From: UBA6770 sp965661115
GTDB taxonomy: Bacteria > Bacteroidota > Bacteroidia > Flavobacteriales_G > Salibacteraceae
Reading direction: 5' to 3'
Length of the DNA stretch: 30,662 bases
NCBI GenBank assembly: GCA_965661115.1
Contig: CBFICO010000018.1
Coordinates: 1-30,662, forward strand
Each line of letters opens with the position of its first letter. Positions within the stretch are counted from its first letter, which is position 1. Position numbers and translations under genes: made by a program. Positions 14,777 through 21,358 of this stretch are shown here, one piece after another. The notes beneath the pieces were generated by a model. It was not told the origin of the DNA, ran no database searches, and was given only the letters and a program-made list of their open reading frames with translations.

Positions 14777-15672
14777 GCAGTTGGGAATCTCTAAAGCCTA
14801 GTGAAATTAATGAAGAGTTGTGGAATTCTACTGTAGCAGCTTCATTAAATGAAACACCGTATGGGTACACCGGCTATCTGAATGCCCTAGATGTTAACTG
14901 GATAGCCTGTGTTTATAAAGATTATCAAGCTGTATTTCCACTCAGAATTGAACAGAAACTTGGGGTAACTTATGCGGCACAAACTCCATTTTTGCAACGG
15001 ACCAGTGTTTTTTCGATAAATGGAGTTGAGCCCGATCTAGTAGAATTAGATCAACTCATAACGAAAAAATGTAAGTATATCGATTTTACATCCGACGCCC
15101 TATTTGATTTTTCTGGTCTGGATAAAACAGGGATGAGAAATCTGATTTTGCCATTAAGCCAGAGTTTTGATCAACTAAAAAACGGTTTTAGCAGTAATCT
15201 AAAAAGAAATATTTCTAAAGCTGTAAAAAGCGGTTTAGAAACTGAACGAGTTTCTCCAAAAGAAATTAGTCACGCTATTTCAATTTTTAAGTCCAATAAA
15301 AACTACAAGCTTGATGAAGCGTGGTACAAAGCCTTAGAGAATTTAGCAGCATTACCCATTGCTGAATTGTATGCTGTTACCAAAGAAAAAAGTGCGCTAG
15401 GTTATGCGTTGTTAGTAAAGTCGAATAAAAGAGTAACGCTTTTGTTTACCGCATTGGAAGATGAAGGGAAGCAATTGGGAGCCATGCCTTTCTTACTTTC
15501 AAAGCTGATTGAGCAATGCTCACCTAACAGTTTAATATTCGATTTTGAGGGAAGTGAGAACGAAAATGTTGCTCGTTTTTACGAAAGTTTTGGGGCTGAA
15601 GAAGAACACTATTTCCACTACGAAAGCAAAGGCTTATTAAAAAGCATTAAAGGGTTTATAAAGGTTAGTTAA
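14773..15672 (+). CDS. FemAB/GNAT-like acyltransferase
   Basis: 299-residue protein with the double-GNAT look of FemAB-like enzymes, which transfer aminoacyl or acyl groups to cell-wall or glycan acceptors. Features seen are TPYGYTGYLNAL near the N terminus, a basic block FSSNLKRNISKAVKSGLE at about residue 140 (similar to the L-R-x-x-I-x-K-A pattern of FemAB relatives), and a C-terminal GNAT core with ALGYALLVKS, LLFTALEDEGKQLGAMPFLL, then FDFEGSENENVARFYESFGA, ending in a Phe/Tyr-rich strand. I chose ATG 14773, which overlaps the preceding stop as ATGA; the ATG at 14728 would add 15 residues inside the upstream gene in another frame. Coupling suggests it acts on the same sugar or polymer as the deacetylase-like protein. 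Family probable, substrate unknown. Confidence 0.68.
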   Translation: MSSWESLKPSEINEELWNSTVAASLNETPYGYTGYLNALDVNWIACVYKDYQAVFPLRIEQKLGVTYAAQTPFLQRTSVFSINGVEPDLVELDQLITKKCKYIDFTSDALFDFSGLDKTGMRNLILPLSQSFDQLKNGFSSNLKRNISKAVKSGLETERVSPKEISHAISIFKSNKNYKLDEAWYKALENLAALPIAELYAVTKEKSALGYALLVKSNKRVTLLFTALEDEGKQLGAMPFLLSKLIEQCSPNSLIFDFEGSENENVARFYESFGAEEEHYFHYESKGLLKSIKGFIKVS

Positions 15673-15698
15673 AGTAAGTGCTTGGTCAAGGCTTTTGC

Positions 15699-15706
15699 TA
15701 AATTTG
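15699..15706 (+). promoter_or_regulatory. Bacteroidota -7 promoter element for the DUF1573-yajC-ybbR-coaE-nnr operon
   Basis: TAAATTTG is an exact TAnnTTTG match 24 bases before the ATG at 15731. The in-frame TTG at 15695 overlaps this box and is therefore not a likely start. Confidence 0.6.
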
Positions 15707-15730
15707 CGACGCATAAAAACAAAAATCAAA

Positions 15731-16213
15731 ATGAAAAGAATAGCTTTTTTATCCTTAATTACTCTTTTTCTTTCTTGCTCTGAGGGTGGCGAAAAAATAT
15801 CTACTGATGTAGTGAATAATCCAAATACAGCAAGTGAGGCAGGTGGAGCTACAGTGGAAGATGTAGCATTACCGGTTATTTCATTCGAAAATGAATTGTA
15901 TGATTTTGGTGAAATTACTCAAGGAGAAAAAGTAAAGTTTACTTATAAATTCAAGAATACAGGAGACGCTGATTTGGTAATTAGTTCTGCAAAAGGTTCT
16001 TGTGGTTGTACTGTTCCAGATTGGCCAAGACAACCAATTGCACCTGGTCAGGAAGCTGAGATTAGAGTGGTGTTCAATAGTGAAGGAAAATCTGGTAAAC
16101 AACACAAAAAAGTTTCTGTTGTAGCAAACACTCAACCTAGTACAACGGTTGTAGCGCTAACCGGAAATATTATTAAACCTGCTGCTTACGCTGCAGAAAC
16201 TAAAGAACAATAA
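15731..16213 (+). CDS. DUF1573 domain-containing lipoprotein
   Basis: 160-residue lipoprotein: the signal MKRIAFLSLITLFLSC ends in the lipobox Cys16. A linker (about 17-50) leads into a single DUF1573 immunoglobulin-like domain: FENELYDFGEITQGEKV, FKNTGDADLVISSAKGSCGC, VPDWPRQPIAPGQEAEI, VVFNSEGKSGKQHKKVSV. The Cys-Gly-Cys in that block is a family hallmark and could be a disulfide or metal site. DUF1573 proteins are abundant in Bacteroidota and have no established function. It is the first gene of the unit that continues with yajC 2 bases later. The promoter at 15699 and the signal peptide fix the start. Confidence 0.9.
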   Translation: MKRIAFLSLITLFLSCSEGGEKISTDVVNNPNTASEAGGATVEDVALPVISFENELYDFGEITQGEKVKFTYKFKNTGDADLVISSAKGSCGCTVPDWPRQPIAPGQEAEIRVVFNSEGKSGKQHKKVSVVANTQPSTTVVALTGNIIKPAAYAAETKEQ

Positions 16214-16215
16214 TT

Positions 16216-16545
16216 ATGTCAATAACCTTATTACAAGCCTCTGGTGGAGGCGCTATGAACCTAGTTTTTTTTGGTGCCTTAGCAATCGTATTTTACTTTT
16301 TCATTATTAGACCTCAAGCTAAGAAGTCGAAAAAACAAAAAGAGTTTAGAGCTTCACTTTCTAAAGGTGATAAAGTGGTTACCATTGGTGGAATCCATGG
16401 AAAAATAAAAGACCTTAACGAAACAACAGTAATGTTAGAGGCTGACGGAGGTGCAAAAATGCGCATTGAAAAGTCAGCTATTTCATTAGATTTTTCAGCT
16501 GGTAATGCAACAGAAGCTGCAGCTGAGATTGAAAAAAACAAATAA
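16216..16545 (+). CDS. yajC: Preprotein translocase subunit YajC
   Basis: Small accessory subunit of the Sec holo-translocon (with SecDF). 109 residues: an N-terminal membrane helix at about 13-33 (NLVFFGALAIVFYFFIIRP) ends with the family hallmark FFIIRPQAKKSKKQKEFR. The soluble domain has LSKGDKVVTIGGIHGKIKDL and VMLEADGGAKMRIEKSAI. It starts 2 bases after the DUF1573 stop. SecDF genes are not in the window. Confidence 0.96.
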   Translation: MSITLLQASGGGAMNLVFFGALAIVFYFFIIRPQAKKSKKQKEFRASLSKGDKVVTIGGIHGKIKDLNETTVMLEADGGAKMRIEKSAISLDFSAGNATEAAAEIEKNK

Positions 16546-16548
16546 TGT

Positions 16549-17538
16549 GTGGATGAGGTAAACCTACATTCGGATGATAAAGCCCAAATTGTATTTGGGA
16601 TTAAGCTAGGTAAAAACCTCTCTATATTTCTTGTTTGTCTTTTTCTTACCACTATTTTCTGGCTATTAAACGCTTTTACAAAAGACTATAGCACCGAAAT
16701 TTACTTTCCATTAAGGTATGAGAATTTACCTGCTGAAGAGGTGGTGGTAAACGAATTGCCACGATTTTTAGCGGTTGAAGTAAATGGCTTCGGTTTTAAA
16801 TTACTGTCGTTCTATTTGTTTGGCAGTCTCGATTCACTTTCGGTAGATTATGCTGACGGAATTAAAAAGTATCGTCCAAATGGTTCTTCCGTTGTTATTA
16901 CAAAATCTAGTTTAAAGAACCTAGCCAGTTTAGAAATCCCGTCGGATATAAAAATTGAAGGATTAAATATCGATTCGCTCCGAATACACACGGATCCACT
17001 TACTGATAAAATTCTGGCAATAAAACCTTCTGTAGACTATAGCCTTCAACCCCAGTATTACCTAAAAGACTCTATTTCTGTTTCGCCAAAAAAAGTACTG
17101 ATTTCTGGCCCAAAATCCATTATCGAAAGAATGGATTCCATTTGTACCAAAGAAATTGAATTAGGTGCTTTGGATAAATCTGTTGCAATGGATGTTTCAT
17201 TGGATTTTCCCAAGAATTTTAGCTCACTTACTAAAAAGGTGCGTGTTGCATTAAAAGTTGATAGAGCTACTGAAAAAGAGTTAACCGTTCCTGTGAAGGT
17301 AGTAGGTGATAGCACGGCTAAATTCATAAAGATATTTCCAGAACAAATTCAACTAAAGGTTAAAGTGGGATTGTCCGATTTTGAGAAAATTAAAAAAGAA
17401 CAGTTCAAGTTTGAGGTAGTATTTGACCAAGCGAGTAAGAATAAAAAATTACTCAATATTAGACTCATAAGTAAACCCAATCAGGTGGAAATAATTTCAT
17501 TCACGCCAAGAAAAGTAGATTTTATCACGCTTAAATAA
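16549..17538 (+). CDS. YbbR-like domain protein
   Basis: 329-residue inner-membrane protein. One N-terminal transmembrane helix (about residues 24-43, LSIFLVCLFLTTIFWLLNAF) anchors a long extracytoplasmic part made of beta-rich YbbR-like repeats; KKVLISGPKSIIERMDSI and KELTVPVKVVGDS are typical repeat boundaries. YbbR (CdaR) regulates the c-di-AMP synthase CdaA in Firmicutes. The Bacteroidota protein has a conserved place between yajC and coaE but no settled role, and no cdaA is visible here. The start is GTG at 16549, 3 bases after the yajC stop. It lacks an obvious alternative ATG near the N terminus. Confidence 0.82.
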   Translation: MDEVNLHSDDKAQIVFGIKLGKNLSIFLVCLFLTTIFWLLNAFTKDYSTEIYFPLRYENLPAEEVVVNELPRFLAVEVNGFGFKLLSFYLFGSLDSLSVDYADGIKKYRPNGSSVVITKSSLKNLASLEIPSDIKIEGLNIDSLRIHTDPLTDKILAIKPSVDYSLQPQYYLKDSISVSPKKVLISGPKSIIERMDSICTKEIELGALDKSVAMDVSLDFPKNFSSLTKKVRVALKVDRATEKELTVPVKVVGDSTAKFIKIFPEQIQLKVKVGLSDFEKIKKEQFKFEVVFDQASKNKKLLNIRLISKPNQVEIISFTPRKVDFITLK

Positions 17539-17544
17539 ATCAGC

Positions 17545-18132
17545 ATGAAAATTATTGGGTTAACAGGAGGTATCGGTTCAGGTAAAACTACTGTTTCTCG
17601 ATTATTCCATTTGCTCGGTGTTCCCATATATATTGCTGATGAAAGAGCTAAAAAGTTATTTACTAATAATCCCGAAGTTCAGAAAAAGGTGATTGATCAA
17701 TTTGGTTCTGAGAGCATAAAAAACGGTGAGGTAAATAGGAGCTATTTGGCTAATATTACGTTTAACAACAAAGAAAAGCTCACACAGCTAAATGCAATAA
17801 TTCACCCAGCAGTTGCAAAAGATTTTAGTGCGTGGGTATCAAATCAAACGGCTGAATATGTTATAAAAGAAGCCGCAATTTTATTTGAGAGTGGAAGTGA
17901 TGCTACTTGTGATAAAGTAATTGTGGTTGTTGCCCCTGATGAAACTCGAATTGATCGTGTAATGCAACGTGATGAATTGAATAAAGAAGCTGTGATGGCA
18001 AGAATGAGAAACCAATGGTCACAGGAGAAAAAAATTGAATTTTCTGATTTTGTAATTATAAACGACAATTCTGTTTCTGTAATTGAGCAGGTAACGCTTA
18101 TTCACAAAGAGCTAACGAATGAAAATAATTAG
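17545..18132 (+). CDS. coaE: Dephospho-CoA kinase
   Basis: Phosphorylates the 3'-OH of dephospho-CoA, the last step of coenzyme A synthesis. 195 residues, normal length. The P-loop GLTGGIGSGKTTVSRLF lies at residues 5-21, with IYIADERAKKLF (substrate-binding Asp), LNAIIHPAV (the conserved H-P), and EAAILFESG and MQRDELNKEAVMARMRNQ (lid with conserved Arg). The last 14 bases overlap the start of the next gene in another frame, indicating coupled translation. Confidence 0.96.
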   Translation: MKIIGLTGGIGSGKTTVSRLFHLLGVPIYIADERAKKLFTNNPEVQKKVIDQFGSESIKNGEVNRSYLANITFNNKEKLTQLNAIIHPAVAKDFSAWVSNQTAEYVIKEAAILFESGSDATCDKVIVVVAPDETRIDRVMQRDELNKEAVMARMRNQWSQEKKIEFSDFVIINDNSVSVIEQVTLIHKELTNENN

Positions 18133-19627
18133 CGCACAACAAACACGAGAACTGGATCAATTTACCATTGCTAATGAACCAATTAGTTCAATTGATTTAA
18201 TGGAGTGCGCGGCATTTAAGTGTTCAAAATGGATTGCAAAACATTTTAGTAAATCAACCTCATTTCACATTATCTGTGGAAAAGGAAATAACGGTGGTGA
18301 TGGTTTAGCAATTGCTCGTCAGTTGAGCGAATTTGGCTATGCAGTTCGAGTTTCAATTATTGAATTGTCCGAAAAAGGTTCGCCAGATTTTGAAATAAAC
18401 CGAGATAGACTTAACGAAAAACAGATAACAGTTCAACATATAAACCTCTCTGAAAACCTTGATCTTAATCCTCAAGAAATTATTGTTGACGCAATTCTAG
18501 GGTCTGGAATCAATAATCCATTAACAGGCAATTTACTCCGAATCGTATCATCAATAAACGACAAAAAATCACCGAATCAACCTGTTGTTGCTATTGACTT
18601 ACCAAGTGGTTTATTTATGGATAGGCTAAACCAATCAAATGAAAAAAGCATACTAGCCGATATAACTTTAACCTTTCAAACGCCTCCACTATCTTTCTTT
18701 TTTAAAGTGAATTATGCAAGAATAGGAGAGTGGTACGTGCTGGATATTGGATTAGATAAACAACATTTGGAAGAAACAGAATCGCCGTATTCTTTGGTTT
18801 TGAAAGACGATGTAAAACCAATTCTCCAATTCCGAAGCAGACATCAGTATAAAGGAAGTTTCGGGCATGCATTATTGCTGGCAGGTAGTCAGGAAAAAGC
18901 TGGAGCCGCAGTACTTGCTGCTAAAGCTGCTATGCGTTCTGGTTTGGGTTTGCTAACCGTTGGCACTTCAATTAATTGCATTGCTTCTTTAAATACATCA
19001 CTACCTGAGGCTATGACTTGGAGCCTGGGAGCTTCAGAAATTGAATCGATAAAAAATCTTGAACCGTTCAATGCAATTGGTATTGGACCTGGTATTGGAA
19101 CCTCAAAGCAAACTTCTGCTGCATTAAAAATGACCATACAAGAAGCTAAAGTTCCCATTGTGTTTGATGCAGACGCAATAAATATTTTGGCAGATAACAA
19201 AACTTGGCTTCAGTTTATTCCTCCCAACTGTGTTTTTACCCCTCATATTGGTGAGTTCAAGCGATTGATTAAAAATACCGACGATAGTGAAGCTAGACTA
19301 GCTGCTCAAATTGAATTCTCAAAAAGATTCGCATGTGTTGTTGTGCTTAAAGGTGCATACACTAAAATTAGTATTCCAGACGGTAGAGTGTTCTTTAACT
19401 CCACTGGAAACCCTGGAATGGGAACAGCGGGTAGTGGAGATGTGCTAACAGGAATTATTACCGCATTGCTTTCAAGAGGATATCACCCAATGCATGCGTC
19501 AATTCTTGGTGTGTATTTACATGGAATGGCGGGAGATTTGGCCGCTAAAAAATTAGGTATGGAGAGCATGATTGCTGGTGATATTATAGGACTACTTCCT
19601 AAAGCATTCAAAAAAGTTGGGAAATAA
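18119..19627 (+). CDS. Bifunctional NAD(P)H-hydrate epimerase / ADP-dependent (S)-NAD(P)H-hydrate dehydratase
   Basis: Metabolite-repair enzyme that recovers NAD(P)H from its hydrated form NAD(P)HX. Residues 1 to about 215 form the YjeF_N epimerase domain (IISAQQTRELDQ, CGKGNNGGDGLAIAR at 53-67, DAILGSGINNPLTG, AIDLPSGL). Residues about 225-502 form the ribokinase-like dehydratase: KGSFGHALLLAGS, IGIGPGIGTS, FDADAINILA, FTPHIGEFKRL and GMGTAGSGDVLTG (433-445; Asp441 in the catalytic GSGD). The normal fused bacterial size is about 500 residues. Its ATG lies within the end of coaE (14-base overlap). It closes the operon, with a strong terminator starting at its last base. In E. coli the gene is nnr (yjeF). 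Confidence 0.95.
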   Translation: MKIISAQQTRELDQFTIANEPISSIDLMECAAFKCSKWIAKHFSKSTSFHIICGKGNNGGDGLAIARQLSEFGYAVRVSIIELSEKGSPDFEINRDRLNEKQITVQHINLSENLDLNPQEIIVDAILGSGINNPLTGNLLRIVSSINDKKSPNQPVVAIDLPSGLFMDRLNQSNEKSILADITLTFQTPPLSFFFKVNYARIGEWYVLDIGLDKQHLEETESPYSLVLKDDVKPILQFRSRHQYKGSFGHALLLAGSQEKAGAAVLAAKAAMRSGLGLLTVGTSINCIASLNTSLPEAMTWSLGASEIESIKNLEPFNAIGIGPGIGTSKQTSAALKMTIQEAKVPIVFDADAINILADNKTWLQFIPPNCVFTPHIGEFKRLIKNTDDSEARLAAQIEFSKRFACVVVLKGAYTKISIPDGRVFFNSTGNPGMGTAGSGDVLTGIITALLSRGYHPMHASILGVYLHGMAGDLAAKKLGMESMIAGDIIGLLPKAFKKVGK

Positions 19628-19655
19628 AAAAGGCGCCCTAAGGCGCCTTTTCTTT
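19628..19655. terminator. Bidirectional terminator between converging operons
   Basis: Perfect 10-bp palindromic stem AAAAGGCGCC / GGCGCCTTTT (19628-19637 and 19642-19651) with a 4-base loop, flanked by A's on one side and T's on the other. It can serve both the plus-strand operon ending at 19627 and the minus-strand FKBP genes ending at 19715. It is the strongest hairpin in the window. Confidence 0.9.
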
Positions 19656-19714
19656 CTTATCATTTCCTTTCCGGTAGCTATGAGGACGGAAACCTAATCT
19701 TTCTTAACTAACTG

Positions 19715-20440
19715 CTAGTTTTCAGCAATGCTTAAAAGCTCAACTTCAAAGATTAAAGTTGCACCAGGGCCAATTTTTGGTCCTGCACCTCTATCGCCAT
19801 ACGCTAAATCAGAAGGGATAAACAATCTCCACTTAGAACCAACAGGCATTAACTGAAGCGCCTCAACCCATCCTGGAATTACACCTCCAACTGGAAATGT
19901 AGCCGGCTCGTTTCTTTCAACTGAACTATCGAAAACAGTTCCGTCAATTAAGGTACCATGATAATGAGTAGTTACCTTATCTTCTTTAGCAGGCTTAGGT
20001 CCTTCACCCATTTTGATAACTTCATATTGTAATCCGCTTGGCAAAACAACTACGCCTTCTTTTTTAGCGTTTTCTTCCAAGAATTTTTTACCCGCTTCTT
20101 GTTCTTTTTGAGCTTTTCTTTCCATTGAGTTAGCAAAGTAGCTGTTAATGAACTGATTAGCGTCTTCAGCTTTCATAATGGTATCGTTACCAGCGTAAAC
20201 ATCCTTTAAAGCTGCCGACATTGCAGCAGAGTTAATATCGTCAACACCTTGTGACTTTAAGTTATTAGCTATACTTATTCCCAATGCGTATGAAAGAGAG
20301 TCTAATTCATTTTTTAATTCCATAGTCTTTAGTTCAGCTTTTTCGCTTTTGTTTCCTTTTTTCTTCTTGTCCTTTTTACCTGCCATCGCAACTGTAGAAC
20401 AGCCAATTAGAACAGCAAGCGTCAATATTTTTAATTTCAT
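19715..20440 (-). CDS. Exported FKBP-type peptidyl-prolyl cis-trans isomerase (Mip/FkpA-like)
   Basis: Catalyses proline isomerisation in envelope proteins. 241 residues with a cleavable signal peptide (LKILTLAVLIGCSTVAMA, cleavage near 20-21) and a very Lys-rich mature start (KKDKKKKG). An FKBP_N helical dimerisation domain (LDSLSYALGISIANNLKSQG to about residue 130) leads to an FKBP_C catalytic domain: SGLQYEVIKMGEGPKP, VTTHYHGTLIDGTVFDSS, FPVGGVIPGWVEALQLMPVG, LFIPSDLAYGDRGAG and ATLIFEVELLSI. All active-site blocks (Y-H-G, F-D-S-S, V-I-x-G-W, Y-G) are present. It is the second gene of a two-gene minus-strand unit, 5 bases after its paralogue. Confidence 0.93.
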   Translation of the reverse strand: MKLKILTLAVLIGCSTVAMAGKKDKKKKGNKSEKAELKTMELKNELDSLSYALGISIANNLKSQGVDDINSAAMSAALKDVYAGNDTIMKAEDANQFINSYFANSMERKAQKEQEAGKKFLEENAKKEGVVVLPSGLQYEVIKMGEGPKPAKEDKVTTHYHGTLIDGTVFDSSVERNEPATFPVGGVIPGWVEALQLMPVGSKWRLFIPSDLAYGDRGAGPKIGPGATLIFEVELLSIAEN

Positions 20441-20445
20441 TTTTA

Positions 20446-21138
20446 TTAACTTTTAATTACTTCAAGCAATTCAACTTCAAAAATTAGTGTTTCGCCAGGT
20501 CCAATCATCTGACCTGCACCTCTTTCACCATAAGCCAAATCTGAAGGAATAAACAATTTATACTTTGCACCTGGAGACATTAATTGTAATGCTTCTACCC
20601 AACCTGGAATAACTCCATTAACTGGGAAAGTTACTGGTTCTCCACGGTCAACCGAGCTATCAAATACATTCCCATTAACCAGCGTACCGTGATAATGAAC
20701 TTTTACTTGATCTCTAGCAGAAGGCTTTTCTCCTTCACCTTCTTGGATTACGATGTATTGTAGTCCTGATGCAGTTGTAACTACATCTGGGTTTTTAGCG
20801 TTTTCTTCTAAAAATGAAGAAGATGCAGCTGCTGCTTCAGCGGCTTTGTCTGCACGTCTTTTCTCCATGAATTTTCCAATGATCTGATTGGCTTCTTCAC
20901 GGCTAATTTTTTCTTTTTCCCCAACAATATCGTTGATGGCTTGTGCCAGAATATTAACGTCAACTTCTTTTAATTCTTGATCAACTATTCCAGAACCTAC
21001 GCTTATCCCTAAGCTGTAGCTTAAGCTGTCAGTACTTGATTTTAATTCTGCGTTTCCACCTGCAGAGTTGCCGCCTTCGTTACAAGCAACAATTGTTGTT
21101 GCTCCTAGTGCAACTACCGCTAATTTTTTTAACATCAT
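20446..21138 (-). CDS. FKBP-type peptidyl-prolyl isomerase lipoprotein
   Basis: Paralogue of the downstream gene, 230 residues, with a lipoprotein signal (LKKLAVVALGATTIVAC, lipid-modified Cys19 counting from the first of two adjacent Met codons). It has the same FKBP_N (DSLSYSLGISVGSGI) plus FKBP_C layout: SGLQYIVIQEGEGEKP, VKVHYHGTLVNGNVFDSS, FPVNGVIPGWVEALQLMSPG, LFIPSDLAYGERGAG and ETLIFEVELLEV. An Ala-rich linker (EAAAASSS) joins the domains. It is membrane-anchored, whereas the neighbour is probably soluble in the periplasm, so the pair may cover two locations. First gene of the unit, with a promoter-like box upstream. Confidence 0.93.
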   Translation of the reverse strand: MMLKKLAVVALGATTIVACNEGGNSAGGNAELKSSTDSLSYSLGISVGSGIVDQELKEVDVNILAQAINDIVGEKEKISREEANQIIGKFMEKRRADKAAEAAAASSSFLEENAKNPDVVTTASGLQYIVIQEGEGEKPSARDQVKVHYHGTLVNGNVFDSSVDRGEPVTFPVNGVIPGWVEALQLMSPGAKYKLFIPSDLAYGERGAGQMIGPGETLIFEVELLEVIKS

Positions 21139-21168
21139 GTTTCTATTTACTTTCTAAAAATGAAGGCG

Positions 21169-21176
21169 CGAAGGTA
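21169..21176 (-). promoter_or_regulatory. Probable -7 promoter element for the FKBP pair
   Basis: On the minus strand TACCTTCG matches TAnnTTTG at all fixed positions but one (C for T). It lies 30 bases before the start codon of the lipoprotein gene. Confidence 0.4.
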
Positions 21177-21358
21177 ATTATTCTTTTCGCTGAACATAGA
21201 GGTAATCGCATACAGAATGGTAAAAACCTTGAAATATTCATTATCCTTTTACTCTCCTCTTTATTCTAGAACAAAAACGTTGATTTAGGTGTCGTTACTT
21301 TAACATTTTACTGGTTGATTATTCCTTAATTTCAGCCGCTCAAAAAGATTTTAGATAT

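Noticed and set aside
16314..16652. Minus-strand frame of 112 residues across yajC and the ybbR-like gene
   Set aside because: Opposite to two solid genes and without recognisable domains.
19667..19692. Hairpin TTTCCG / CGGAAA near the FKBP gene end
   Set aside because: Short stem with a large loop and no clear T run; the strong palindrome at 19628 already serves as terminator for both strands.
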